Positions 35,645 through 47,320 of a stretch of DNA of 64,000 nucleotides are shown here, piece by piece. The DNA is taken from positions 267,001-331,000 of the forward strand of contig JANEZZ010002705.1 in the NCBI GenBank assembly GCA_026122225.1, in the 5' to 3' direction. How positions within the stretch are numbered: the stretch's first letter is position 1; each line of letters opens with the position of its first letter. The translations under genes and the position numbers were made by a program. The notes beneath the pieces are model-generated. The model saw nothing but the letters and a program-made list of their open reading frames with translations, had not been told where the DNA came from and made no database searches. Source of the DNA: Heloderma charlesbogerti (lineage: Eukaryota; Chordata; Lepidosauria; Squamata; Helodermatidae).

Positions 35645-35790
35645 CAGCAGTGTGGTGTAGTGATTAGACAACCTGTGTAGCCTAGTGGTTAGAGTGTTGG
35701 ACTGGGACTTGGAAGATAGGGGGTTCTAGTCCCCACTTGGCCATGAAAGCTCACTGGGTGACTTTGGGCCGGTCTCAACTACACACATTG
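35645..35790 (+). repeat. tRNA-derived SINE head (squamate type)
   Basis: TAGCCTAGTGGTTAGAGTG fits an A box and GGGTTCTAGTCCC a B box of an RNA polymerase III promoter; the order and the following CACTGGGTGACTTTGGGCC are typical of squamate tRNA SINEs. A partial second start (TAGTGATTAGA) precedes it. The 3' LINE-derived tail is missing. Confidence 0.7.
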
Positions 35791-36930
35791 CTTGTGTGTT
35801 CTTTCTGAAGCAGTTACACTTCTACAAATGCAACATGAGGGGAAAGATTAGCAAGCTTCTCTTTCTTTGAATAAAAAGCACACTCTGCACATTCTCAGGG
35901 AATGGACAAAATGAGGAATAAACATACCAGGGAATATGAAGAACTATATTCTTCCATTATGTGTGTGTGTGTGTGGGGGGGAGCTTCTCCCACAATCCAG
36001 CTGTTTCCCTGGAACCCCCCCCCCTATTCACCCAAGAGTCTTCTGAGATAACTAACAGGAGGTTTGATCATGAGCTGGATGTGGAAATACAAAACTGAGC
36101 TAGGGGCAAGTGGGGTGCTGATATGTGTAGGAGTAAGTCGCATTGAACTCAGTAAGACTTACTTCTGAGTAGAATCATAGAATAGTAGGGTTGGAAGGGG
36201 CCTAAAAGGCCATCGTAGACAGAGTTGGTTCTCCTCTCCATTTTAGCCTCACAATATCAACAACAATGCTGGATGTGGAAATATAAGGCTTAGCAAGAAT
36301 AATACCTCGTGCAGGGCTCCAGGACCGGCATGGTCATTTTAAAAGATTTTTTCTTTCTTTCAAACAGCTTTGCTTTAAACAAGGAGTGCATCGTTCAGGC
36401 ACACCTAGGACAGCCTTGTTTTGGGAAGCCCCTAGGAGGAGGAAGTATTTTGGCTGAAAGTTAGGGGTGTACGAAACCCTGCTTATCTGGCTCCACTTGA
36501 TTCTGCTGGGGAGGGGAGGCGCTCCATCCCTCCCCCCGGAATCCTGGCTGACTGGCTCCGCTCCGAGGGAATTCTGCGGAGCTGCCGGCCGGCTCCACCA
36601 GCAGCCAGACATCCGGCCACTGGCTAGCAGGGACGCAAATGGCGGCGGCCGTAGCCGCTGCCATTTGCGTCCCTGTATTCAGCCATGATAGGCTACATAA
36701 AGACTTACGTAGCCTATCATGTCTGGGTTAAAAAAACAAATGCGTACGCAAATGGCGGCAGCTACGGCCACCGCCATTTGCATTCCTTATTTTTGGCCGT
36801 CTTAGTCTACGTAAATATTTGCGTAGACTAAGATGGCAAAAATAAGGGGGAACGCAAATAGTGTAGCAGGTGCTACTTGTGTTCCCCTTTATTTTCACTG
36901 TCTTAGTCTACGTAAATATTTACGTAGACT

Positions 36931-37730
36931 TTGTTGTTTATTCGTTCAGTCGCTTCCTACTCTTCGTGACTTCATGGACCAGCCCACGCCAGAGCTTCCT
37001 GTCAGCGGTCGCCACCCCCGCCTCCCCCAAGGTCAAGTACGTCCACTTATTCTGGATATACCTCCAGAATATCATCCATCCATGTTGCCCTTGGTCGGCC
37101 CCTCTTCCTTTTGCCTTCCACTTTCCCTAGCATCAGCATCTTCTCCAGGGTATCCTGTCTTCTTATTATGTGGCCAAAGTACTTAAGTTTTGCCTTTAAT
37201 ATCCTTCCCTCAAGTGAGCAATCTGGCTTTATTTCCTGGAGTATGGACTGGTTTGATCTTCTTGCAGTCCAAGGCACTCTCAGAATTTTCCTCCAGCACC
37301 ACAGTTCAAAAGCATCTATCTTCCTTCTCTCAGCCTTCCTCATGGTCCAGCTCTCGCAGCCATAGGTTACTACGGGGAACACCATTGCTTTCACTATGCG
37401 GACCTTTGTTGTCAGTGTTGTCTCTGCTCTTCACTACTTTATCAAGCTTTGTCATTGCTGTCCTCCCAAGAAGTAAACGTCTTCTGATTTCCTGGCTGCA
37501 GTCAGCGTCTGCAGTAATCTTTGCACCTAGAAAGACAAAGTCTGTCACTGCTTCCACGTTTTCTCCCTCTATTTGCCAGTTATCAATCAAGCTGGTTGCC
37601 ATAATCTTGGTTTTCTTGAGTTTTAACTGCAACCCAGCTTTTGCACTTTCTTCTTTCACCTTCCTCATGAGGTTCCTCAGCTCCTCCTCACTTTCAGCCA
37701 TCCAAGTTGTATCATCTGCATATCGGGGAC
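36931..37730 (-). mobile_element. 5'-truncated RTE LINE inside copy 14 (TSD TTACRTAGACT)
   Basis: Flanked by TTACGTAGACT (36920-36930) and TTACATAGACT (37731-37741), an 11-bp duplication with one mismatch. It encodes only the end of the RT, beginning at YADD near 37710-37725, and the C-terminal RTE region (YGCESW, PWTARRSNQSIL). A frameshift near 37395-37430 splits it into two frames (37767-37330 and 37394-37047). It ends with a TTG-type tail but differs clearly from the BovB at 1113, so it is another RTE subfamily. The insertion cut the central palindrome of its host element. Confidence 0.9.
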
Positions 37731-38050
37731 TTACATAGACTAAGACAGCCAAAAATAAGGAACACAAATGGCGGCGGATGTAGCCGCCGCCATTTGCGTA
37801 CGTGTGTGTGTTTTTTTTTTTTTAAAAAAAACCAGACGTGATAGGCTATGTAAGTCTTTACATAGCCTATCATGTCTATTGGGGGGGGGGAACAGACTGC
37901 AAATGGTGGTGGTGGCAGCCATTCGGAAGACCAGCCGCCGCCACCACCGAAGCCGCTGCTGGAGCTGCCGCCATCCGGAACATCCGCCCCAGGTAAGTCT
38001 CGTTCCGTGGGGGATCCGTGGGGGGTGGGGGGGTGGCAGGCCGTTCCGCC

Positions 38051-39009
38051 TAGGGATGGCGGAGAATTTCTCCATGAATCTCCAGGAGGCCGAATGCCAA
38101 CGCATTCGGCCCCCCAAAATTGGTGGTGAAATTCTCCACTGGCCCCCCGCCCCCCCCGGGATGGGACTTACCTCGTGCGAATGTCCCTCTCGGCGGCGGG
38201 TCCCGGCGGCGTTTCGGTGGGGGGGGCGGCGGCAGCCGGTCTTCTGACCAGCTGCCGCCACCACCATTGCAAAATAAAAAAGGAAAGTTAAAACACACAC
38301 ACACACCCGTGATAGGCTACGTAACGATTTACGTAGCCTATCATGGCTAGATTTCCAAAGTCAGCCATGATAGGCTATATAAATCGTCACGTAGCCTATC
38401 ACGGGTGACTTTGAAAAAAAAAAAAGCGCGTACGCAAATGGCGGCGCCCATGGGGCGCCACCATTTGCATTCCTTAGTTTGGCACGTCTAGTCTACGTAA
38501 AGATTTACGTAGACTACAGCGAAAATAAGGGCAACGCAAATAGCGTTCGCTTATTTTCGCCGTAGTCTACGTAAATCTTTACGTAGACTAGAAGTGCCAA
38601 ACTAAGGAGTGCAAATGGTGGTGCCCCATGGGCGCCGCCATTTGCGTATGCGCTTTTTTTTTTTTTCAAAGTCACCCGTGATAGGCTACATGACGATTTA
38701 CATAGCCTATCACGGCTGACTTTGGAAATCTAGCCGTGATAGGCTACATAACTTGTTACGTAGCCTATCACGGGTGTGTGGTTTTTTTTTTACTTTACTT
38801 TTTTTTTCGCGGCTGGGTAGACAGGGTGCTCCTTCCCTGCTTGAATTTCAGCAGCGAGGGATGGGGCGCCTCCTTCCCGGCCTGAATTTCAGCCCGGCGA
38901 GACGGGGCGCCTCCCCCCCTCACCTGAACTTCGGGGGGAGAACTGAAGTGCCTCCCCCCCACCGCGAAGCAAGCTGCGGGACCAGGTAAGTCCCTTTCGT
39001 CCATCCCTA
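38051..39009. mobile_element. Palindromic hAT-type element, copy 15, nested in copy 14 (TSD GTTCCGCC)
   Basis: Flanked by GTTCCGCC at 38043-38050 and 39010-39017, a target within the hairpin arm of copy 14. 959 bp, the longest copy: four TGATAGGCTACGTAAC-type hairpins, an inverted repeat around 38545, and AGGTAAGT pointing outward at both ends. Confidence 0.95.
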
Positions 39010-39360
39010 GTTCCGCCACAGATTTCGGGGGGCCGAAAGCACTGGCATTCGGCCTCACGGAGATCCATGGCGGAATTCTCTGACATCTCAACTGAAAGTA
39101 AACGGAGACGGAGAATTTCAATTTAAAAAGAACACCCACAACAAGGCGGTGAGCACAATTCGTTTTTTAAAAAAACTTACGTATTTATTATCGGAATATA
39201 CTACACTGTGTTTTTATGAAAATTCCGCAACTCTTTGCAGACGACAAAAAAAAAAAAGCCACATGACGGCTGGCTCCGCAGGACCTCATTCCCTCAGACT
39301 GAAGGGAATTTGATCCCATTTTAGTCCATGGCAGAATTCTCTGACATCCCTAGTTCCCAT

Positions 39361-40204
39361 CACTCAATCAGTTCTGTGCATTGGCGTTTATGCTGCAGCA
39401 TGTCCCAAGCTTCCCAAGCTGGAGTACCATTGATGGAGGAAGCAGGCATATTCCTTTGCACAAGTGGATCTACCAATGAGATGAATGAGGCAGCCCCCAT
39501 GCAAGAGCTTCCATTCACACAGTAAGTACTGTGTCCATTCGCACATTACTCACTTGGTCGAGGCAATTGTGTAGGTGGCTTAACATAGAACACTTTTGAA
39601 GGTGACAGTCACAAGTTCTCTTTTTTTAGGACTGAGATAGAATTGCCTCTCCCCAGTTCCCAGTTTGTTCAAACTCAAACTGGAAGCCTGCTGGTCTATG
39701 CATTCTGCGCTCCTTGTGGTGAACTGCTGGAGGATGGAAAGTGGAAGAAAGGGAAAAATAGTTTCATCCCAAGCCCTGTTCAGGCGTTCATGTGAATGGA
39801 CCTAAAATGTGCAGTGAGCCAGGGCCATGCGCACTGGCCTTGCCCCCTACATCTCCGGGTGTGCAGTCCTGTGCACCTCAGTTCAGACCTTGTTGAATTG
39901 GCAAGGTCTGAAATAGAGTTCTCCTTATGTTTGCTTGAATGCAAGGAGAACTCTCCAGGCAATTGGGAACCCCGATAAGGCAGGCTCCATGATCGTGTGG
40001 AGAGTTCTACTCACATTCAAGTGAATGCAAGTAGAGCGTCCCACTCTAGACTGAGTCCTGTCTCTTCACAAGCAAATTCAGGGAGGGATACTATAGACTA
40101 GTCAATTTGGTGAGCAAATGGTCAAGCACACAGGTTTCAGTCCAATGGGGCCAATGCTAAGGCAGGAGTGGTCAAGATACAATCAAAGGTCAAAACATAG
40201 TTAG
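39361..40204. other. No recognised gene; segment with inverted similarity to 42105-42260
   Basis: The block at 39840-39925 (CTACATCTCCGGGTGTGCAG and then TTGAATTGGCAAGGTCTGAA) is similar to the complement of 42110-42200. Otherwise nothing that I can name. Confidence 0.4.
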
Positions 40205-41552
40205 GCAAAATGCAAATGGCGGCCACTACACCATTTGCGTGGCTGCCTTTACCGTGATAGGCTACGTAAATACTAACCTAACCTATCACGGCAAAGAGCA
40301 GGGGCAATAATAGGGATGTACGAAATCCCCCTTAACTGGCTCCGCCGGGTTCTGCTGGGGGGGGAGGCGCTCCGTCCCTCCCCCCGGAATCCTGGCTGGC
40401 CAGCTCCACTCTGCGGGGATTCCGCGGAGCCGCCAGCTGGCTCCACCAGCAGCCGGACATCCAGCCACTGGCTAGCAGGGATGCAAATGGTGGCAGCCAT
40501 AGTCGCCGCCGTTTGCGTCCCTGTAACCAGCCGTGATAGGCTACGTAAAGACTTACGTAGCCTATCACGTCTGGCTTAAAAAAAAAAAAAACACTCGTGT
40601 ACGCAAATGGCGGCGGCTATGGCTGCCACCATTTGCGTTCCTTATTTTTGGCTGTCTTAGTCTACGCAAATATTTACATAGACTAAGATGGTGAAAATAA
40701 GGGGGAACGCAAATAGCGTCCGCTACGCTATTTGCGTTCCCCTTTTTTTCGCTGTCTTAGTCTATGTAAATATTTGCGTAGACTAAGACAGCCAAAAATA
40801 AGGAACGCAAATGGCAGCAGCCATAGCCACCGCCATTTGCGTACATGCGTGTGTGTGTTTTTAAGGAACGCCCCCCCCACCATCAACATAATCCGCGAAC
40901 AGATAAGTGACTTTGTATATCCCTACCACCATTTGCGTAAGCGGGTTTTTTTAAACCAGATGTGATAGGCTACGTAAGTCTTTACGTAGCCTATCAAGTC
41001 TTGTAAAAAAAAAAAGAAAGACAAGACTGCAAATGGTGGCGGCAGCCGGTCGGAAGACCAGCCGCCACAGCCGCTGCCGCCACTGCCACCACAGCCCGGA
41101 AGTTCCGTCCCAGGTAAGGCTCGTCCCAGGGGGGATCCGCGGGGGGCGGGGGGGCAGTCTATTCCGCCACAGATTTCAGGGGGCCGAATGCACTTGCATT
41201 CGGCCTCACCGAGATCCGTGGTGGAATTCTTTGCCATCCCTAGGCGCAAATGGTGTAGCGGCTGCCATTTGCAACCCTGCTCTTTGCCGTGATAGGCTAC
41301 GTAAATACTTACATAGCCTATCACGGCTGCTAGCAAGGATGCAAATGGCAGCCACTATGACAGTTGCCATTTGTGGCCGCAGCAGCCCAGCTGCGGCTAG
41401 AATGTCGGCTGTGGCTGGCCCCGGCCAGCGGCTCCACGGAGCGGCCGTGGAGCAGATCCAGCCAGGGAGGATTCCGGGGGGTGAGACAGAGCGCCTCCCC
41501 CCCACCGCAGATGCCCCTGCGGGGAGCCAGGTACGGGATTCGCACATCCCTA
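40205..41552. mobile_element. Short-subtype palindromic hAT element, left end lost, split by copy E1
   Basis: The pieces 40205-40310 and 41243-41552 together follow copy 11: two GCTACGTAAATACT hairpins, then a GC-rich arm and the end CACATCCCTA. The sequence after E1 begins GGCGCAAA; the eight bases before E1 are GGCAATAA, a poor match, so the duplication is decayed. No left terminus is seen. Confidence 0.75.
40311..41242. mobile_element. Palindromic hAT-type element E1
   Basis: TAGGGATGTACGAAAT to GCCATCCCTA, 932 bp. GC-rich arm left, inverted repeat around 40725, hairpin arm right. At about 40864-40926 a piece of another copy's right end (ATAAGTGACTTTGTATATCC) is embedded. Outward AGGTAAGG at the right end. 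The left crossover point of the tandem duplication lies in its left arm. Confidence 0.88.
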
Positions 41553-43056
41553 ACCCAGCAGTATGTTACCATACACAGTCCAGAAGCAGAGCCAAGAAGC
41601 AGCTCAAGGGTCAGGAGCATGGAGCATCAATCACAGGGCAAGGCATGGGAGGCAAGGCTGGAGACATTGGAGCTGGCAGAGGTGTTGTTTCCAGCAGATT
41701 TCAAGTTACCAGTGAGAGCTGATATAGCTAGAGCTACTAGAGCTCCACCCAGTGTCCAACTGCATTATGTTAGAGGCTTGTCTGATGCCCTCCTCATAAG
41801 GAGATCCCAACTCATGAGTAGTCCTCTTTAGTAAACGAACACCCCTTCACCTGGCTATTATCTTATCATGGAGTGTAAGGCACCGGTGTTCTCAGGGACT
41901 GGGTGGTGGCCCAGTATCTCTCTCTGCCTCAGAAGCTGAGCTTGCTGCCTCCCTAGGAGGCAGATTCAGAGGCATCACTCCTGAGGCTCCCAGACCACCT
42001 TGGCTAGTACCAGGGCCTCCTGGGAGGCCAACTGTCTCTAAACATTCTGGCTCCTCCTCTGAAGACAACTCTAGTGGCAGCATGACACCTGGGACCATGG
42101 CATGGAGCTTCCTTTTAGACCTTGCCAATTCAACGTGACAAGGTTGAACTGAGGTGGCAGGGCCAGTGTGCCTGGAGATGTAGGGGGCACAGCCAGTATG
42201 CACAGCCCTGACTTTCTTCACACTTTAAGCACTTGCACGGTTGCCTAAATGCCTGAACAGTGCTCCAGTGTCAGGAGACAGCAGATCTAGAAACAGCAAT
42301 CTTCAGATCTTTGCAGTGAGCTTTGTGTGGCAAACTACAGTGGGTGCAGGTTAGAAGGTCCCGTCGGTTTTGATGTCCTTTCAGCTCCAAGGCAACTCCA
42401 CCCACGGAGGCAGTCCATTGGTTGCCCCTGACATGTCTAAGGGTTCCAGGGCATTATGGAACATTCTTGGGGCACCAGCAGCCTTCACTGTGCCTGGACC
42501 AGCACTCTTGAGCTGCCTATGGTCCAGCACTGAGCTTCCACCCCTGCCAAGATTCCAGAGAGGGTCTTCCCTTGCCCAGGCACCTCATCAATTCTCTCTG
42601 AACTGTCTTGGCTAGCTATAAGTGCTTCTGGGTCTGGAACTTTGCTTAATCCCCTAGTCTCTTTCTAGGGCATTCTGCCTACCATTCTGCCTGCTTATCC
42701 CTAGTCTCCATGTCTTGTCTGTCTGCCCCCACCCCTACACACACACACGCACACACACACTCACACACACCCCTCTACCAGCTTTCTCATCCACCCACTT
42801 TTCTGACCGGTGCTTATCCATATCCTTGTTCCAGCCCTTTGGGACCAGTTCCTTAACAATAGCCTGTGATCAACTCTGCTTCTAGATTGTCCCTGCTTTA
42901 GGGATGTACGAAAGTAACTTACCTTTTCGAAGGGTGACATTCGTGGGGGGGGAGGCACTCCGTCCCTCCCCCCTGAAATTCTGGCCGGCTGGCTCCTCTC
43001 TGCAGGGATTCTGTGGAGCCGCTGGCCGGCTCTGCCAGCGGCCGGACATCCGGCCG
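40468..43056 (+). repeat. 2.59-kb direct tandem duplication, unit 1
   Basis: Unit 1 holds the right part of E1, the end of the short-subtype element, about 1.35 kb of unrecognised DNA and the left part of an E2-like copy. Against unit 2 I see only four single-base indels in homopolymer runs and one substitution (near 41521). Confidence 0.95.
41553..42890. other. Unrecognised sequence inside tandem unit 1
   Basis: Not hAT-like. Has a dinucleotide (AC)n stretch at 42738-42771. Frames of 229 and 109 codons recur in unit 2 and have no recognisable domain. The wording of blocks such as CCAGAAGCAGAGCCAAGAAG suggests a dispersed repeat, perhaps of LTR type, but I cannot support this. Confidence 0.4.
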
Positions 43057-43830
43057 CTGGCTAGCAGGGATGCAAATGGTGGCAGCCATAGTCGCCGCCG
43101 TTTGCGTCCCTGTAACCAGCCGTGATAGGCTACGTAAAGACTTACGTAGCCTATCACGTCTGGCTTAAAAAAAAAAAAACACTCGTGTACGCAAATGGCG
43201 GCGGCTATGGCTGCCACCATTTGCGTTCCTTATTTTTGGCTGTCTTAGTCTACGCAAATATTTACATAGACTAAGATGGTGAAAATAAGGGGGAACGCAA
43301 ATAGCGTCCGCTACGCTATTTGCGTTCCCCTTTTTTTCGCTGTCTTAGTCTATGTAAATATTTGCGTAGACTAAGACAGCCAAAAATAAGGAACGCAAAT
43401 GGCAGCAGCCATAGCCACCGCCATTTGCGTACATGCGTGTGTGTGTTTTTAAGGAACGCCCCCCCCACCATCAACATAATCCGCGAACAGATAAGTGACT
43501 TTGTATATCCCTACCACCATTTGCGTAAGCGGGTTTTTTTAAACCAGATGTGATAGGCTACGTAAGTCTTTACGTAGCCTATCAAGTCTTGTAAAAAAAA
43601 AAAGAAAGACAAGACTGCAAATGGTGGCGGCAGCCGGTCGGAAGACCAGCCGCCACAGCCGCTGCCGCCACTGCCACCACAGCCCGGAAGTTCCGTCCCA
43701 GGTAAGGCTCGTCCCAGGGGGGATCCGCGGGGGGCGGGGGGGCAGTCTATTCCGCCACAGATTTCAGGGGGCCGAATGCACTTGCATTCGGCCTCACCGA
43801 GATCCGTGGTGGAATTCTTTGCCATCCCTA
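42899..43830. mobile_element. Chimeric hAT copy at the duplication junction (E2 left / E1 right)
   Basis: The left flank CCCTGCTT and left arm to about 43060 equal E2; from about 43070 the sequence equals E1. The switch lies within CTGGCTAGCAGGGA (43057-43070), common to all three copies. The flanking octamers do not match each other, as expected for a crossover product. Confidence 0.93.
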
Positions 43831-45647
43831 GGCGCAAATGGTGTAGCGGCTGCCATTTGCAACCCTGCTCTTTGCCGTGATAGGCTACGTAAATACTTAC
43901 ATAGCCTATCACGGCTGCTAGCAAGGATGCAAATGGCAGCCACTATGACAGTTGCCATTTGTGGCCGCAGCAGCCCAGCTGCGGCTAGAATGTCGGCTGT
44001 GGCTGGCCCCGGCCAGCGGCTCCACGGAGCGGCCGTGGAGCAGATCCAGCCAGGGAGGATTCCGGGGGGTGAGACAGAGCGCCTCCCCCCCACCGCAGAT
44101 GCCCCTGCGCGGAGCCAGGTACGGGATTCGCACATCCCTAACCCAGCAGTATGTTACCATACACAGTCCAGAAGCAGAGCCAAGAAGCAGCTCAAGGGTC
44201 AGGAGCATGGAGCATCAATCACAGGGCAAGGCATGGGAGGCAAGGCTGGAGACATTGGAGCTGGCAGAGGTGTTGTTTCCAGCAGATTTCAAGTTACCAG
44301 TGAGAGCTGATATAGCTAGAGCTACTAGAGCTCCACCCAGTGTCCAACTGCATTATGTTAGAGGCTTGTCTGATGCCCTCCTCATAAGGAGATCCCAACT
44401 CATGAGTAGTCCTCTTTAGTAAACGAACACCCCTTCACCTGGCTATTATCTTATCATGGAGTGTAAGGCACCGGTGTTCTCAGGGACTGGGTGGTGGCCC
44501 AGTATCTCTCTCTGCCTCAGAAGCTGAGCTTGCTGCCTCCCTAGGAGGCAGATTCAGAGGCATCACTCCTGAGGCTCCCAGACCACCTTGGCTAGTACCA
44601 GGGCCTCCTGGGAGGCCAACTGTCTCTAAACATTCTGGCTCCTCCTCTGAAGACAACTCTAGTGGCAGCATGACACCTGGGACCATGGCATGGAGCTTCC
44701 TTTTAGACCTTGCCAATTCAACGTGACAAGGTTGAACTGAGGTGGCAGGGGCCAGTGTGCCTGGAGATGTAGGGGGCACAGCCAGTATGCACAGCCCTGA
44801 CTTTCTTCACACTTTAAGCACTTGCACGGTTGCCTAAATGCCTGAACAGTGCTCCAGTGTCAGGAGACAGCAGATCTAGAAACAGCAATCTTCAGATCTT
44901 TGCAGTGAGCTTTGTGTGGCAAACTACAGTGGGTGCAGGTTAGAAGGTCCCGTCGGTTTTGATGTCCTTTCAGCTCCAAGGCAACTCCACCCACGGAGGC
45001 AGTCCATTGGTTGCCCCTGACATGTCTAAGGGTTCCAGGGCATTATGGAACATTCTTGGGGCACCAGCAGCCTTCACTGTGCCTGGACCAGCACTCTTGA
45101 GCTGCCTATGGTCCAGCACTGAGCTTCCACCCCTGCCAAGATTCCAGAGAGGGTCTTCCCTTGCCCAGGCACCTCATCAATTCTCTCTGAACTGTCTTGG
45201 CTAGCTATAAGTGCTTCTGGGTCTGGAACTTTGCTTAATCCCCTAGTCTCTTTCTAGGGCATTCTGCCTACCATTCTGCCTGCTTATCCCCTAGTCTCCA
45301 TGTCTTGTCTGTCTGCCCCCACCCCTACACACACACACGCACACACACACTCACACACACCCCTCTACCAGCTTTCTCATCCACCCACTTTTCTGACCGG
45401 TGCTTATCCATATCCTTGTTCCAGCCCTTTGGGACCAGTTCCTTAACAATAGCCTGTGATCAACTCTGCTTCTAGATTGTCCCTGCTTTAGGGATGTACG
45501 AAAGTAACTTACCTTTTCGAAGGGTGACATTCGTGGGGGGGGAGGCACTCCGTCCCTCCCCCCCTGAAATTCTGGCCGGCTGGCTCCTCTCTGCAGGGAT
45601 TCTGTGGAGCCGCTGGCCGGCTCTGCCAGCGGCCGGACATCCGGCCG
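43057..45647 (+). repeat. 2.59-kb direct tandem duplication, unit 2
   Basis: Second unit; ends inside the left arm of E2 at the same CTGGCTAGCAGGGA sequence (45648-45661). It holds the second copies of the short-subtype element end (43831-44140) and of the unrecognised 1.35 kb. Confidence 0.95.
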
Positions 45648-46359
45648 CTGGCTAGCAGGGACGCAAATGGAGCAGAGCCAGCCAGGCAAGCAGGGATGTT
45701 TGCATCCCTGCAGTCAGCAGTGATAGGCTATGTAAATGTTTACGTAGCCTATCATGGCTGATTTAAAAGAAAAAATACGTGCGTACACAAATGGCGGCGC
45801 CCATGGGCGCCACCATTTGCGTTCCTTATTTTGGCACATCTTAGTCTACATAAACATTTAAATAGACTAAGACGGCGAAAATAAGGGGAACACAAATAGC
45901 GTAGACGTAAATGTTTACGTAGTCTAAGACATGCCAAAATAAGAATGGAAATGGCGACGCCCATGGGTGCCGCCATTTGCATACACGCGTGTTTTGTTTT
46001 TTTTAAAAAAAATCAGCCGTGATAGGCTACGTAAACATTTACGTAGCCTATCAAGGTGTTTTTTAAAAATCTAGCCATGATAGGCTACCTAAATCTTTAC
46101 ATAGCCTATCACTTTTTTTTTCTTTTTTTTTAACTGGAAATGGTGGCAGCGGCAGCCAGTCGGAAGACCGGCCGCCGCAGCCACAGCCAAACCACCGCCA
46201 AACCGCTGCCGCAGCCACCACTACCAGGAAGATCTGCCCAAGGTAATCCCGTCCCGGGGGGGGTGGGGGGGCAGACCGTTCCGCGACCGATTTCGGGGGG
46301 CCGAATGTGCTGGCATTCGGCATCCCCGAGATCCATGGCAGAATTCTCTGACATCCCTA
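45489..46359. mobile_element. Palindromic hAT-type element E2 (TSD CCCTGCTT)
   Basis: Flanked by CCCTGCTT at 45481-45488 and 46360-46367; 871 bp. GC-rich arm left, inverted repeat with the centre shortened near 45905, hairpin arm right. Complement of AGGTAAGT near the left end; the right donor reads AGGTAATC. Confidence 0.94.
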
Positions 46360-46763
46360 CCCTGCTTCCAGTGTTCTGCCTTGTCCCAATGCTCCATCCT
46401 AACTCTGGTTCCTTTAGTTCTCCAAGTGCTCACCCATCAATGGTCCATGACTGACAATAAATACTTTCCCAAAAAGGAAACATATACGATGAAAACAAAG
46501 CACTTTTAGTAAATGTGATAAATGCCACTTTCTCCTCCTTACACATAGGCACACAACATTGATTGATTGATTGAGTCTTTCATCCTTCCTTCGAAGCTTT
46601 CAATCACCCATAAAGGTTCCCATGGTGGCTAACAATGCTTTTTGAAAACAAACAGAAAACAATTAAAACAATTACAGTAGTAAAACCACAAGAAGCAAAA
46701 CAGTAATTAAGCCAACCAATCCAGCCACATAACAACAGCAAAATAGCTTGCTAAACAGTATCA

Positions 46764-46764
46764 C

Positions 46765-46803
<39 letters not shown>
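46764..46803 (+). repeat. (GA)n microsatellite
   Basis: About 20 GA units; another short run at 47524-47548. Confidence 0.93.
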
Positions 46804-46805
<2 letters not shown>

Positions 46806-46869
46806 CTGCCTTTTCAATGAGTTCTCGCTAAAACTATGCATACGACATGTCTGGGCCATCCTTCTGAGA

Positions 46870-47320
46870 GTTTTTATTTATTATTATTTATTATTAACAG
46901 TGATGCATTCATTTGCTAAAAGGCCACAACAATTTATATCAATAAAAGCTTAAAAGAATAAAAGATAACATTAGAATCAGTAAAATGTTAATACCACTAT
47001 ATAATTTAAAGGGCTAAATTAAAGAAAAGAAAAATATGTGTCTCCACAGCCTTTCTAAAAGCCATTGGAGTAGGGACTGGCCATAGTTTTTGAGGGTGCA
47101 CTCTCCATAGTTTGGGCACAATACAGGGCAAAGCCCTTTCAAGAAATGGGCCTCTGTGGGCAATGGAACCTTCAAATCCTTGCCCATCATTCCGAGAGTC
47201 ATGGGTAATCCGGATTTCATGGGGTAGGGTGGGAATGATTACTTTGGAGTGGAACCAACATGTCTCAGAAATTTTCTGGGAACATTTCTGAGAAAACATC
47301 TGAGATGTTTCTCCTTACCA
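46870..47320 (-). repeat. Decayed L2/CR1-like LINE fragment
   Basis: The order TATTTATTATTAT, then GCCTTTCTAAAAGCC, then AGCCCTTTCAAGAAATGGG is what the antisense 3' part of squamate L2-like LINEs looks like. No frame survives. Confidence 0.35.

Larger units (their letters stand above)
36462..39091. mobile_element. Palindromic hAT-type element, copy 14, split by two insertions (TSD CTGAAAGT)
   Basis: Flanked by CTGAAAGT at 36454-36461 and 39092-39099. Without the RTE fragment and copy 15 plus their duplications, 852 bp remain, the normal full length. GC-rich arm left, central inverted repeat split by the RTE fragment, hairpin arm right, split by copy 15. Right-end AGGTAAGT near 37991; left donor decayed. 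Confidence 0.93.
34369..39352. mobile_element. Outer palindromic hAT-like element hosting the 35-39 kb nest
   Basis: Left end TAGGGATGTACA, right end GACATCCCTA; flanks GTTCCCTT (34361-34368) and GTTCCCAT (39353-39360) agree at seven of eight positions. Its own inverted-repeat arms are visible: 34620-34755 is complementary to 36330-36461 followed by 39092-39110 (for example CCTAGGTGTGCCTGA). Everything between the arms is later DNA: partial and chimeric hAT copies, a SINE head, copy 14, an RTE fragment and copy 15. It differs in sequence from the main family and is older. Confidence 0.72.

Noticed and set aside
35669..35760. Functional tRNA gene
   Set aside because: A- and B-box-like sequences are present, but the segment follows squamate tRNA SINEs and no cloverleaf is convincing.
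41033..41722. 229-codon frame (and its copy at 43621-44310) as a gene
   Set aside because: It runs through hAT hairpin arms and unique DNA alike, has no domain, and the repeat structure explains its openness.
9967..46359. CRISPR-like array made of repeated TGATAGGCTACGTAAA palindromes
   Set aside because: Spacing is irregular, repeats lie inside transposons with target duplications, and the genome is a vertebrate one.
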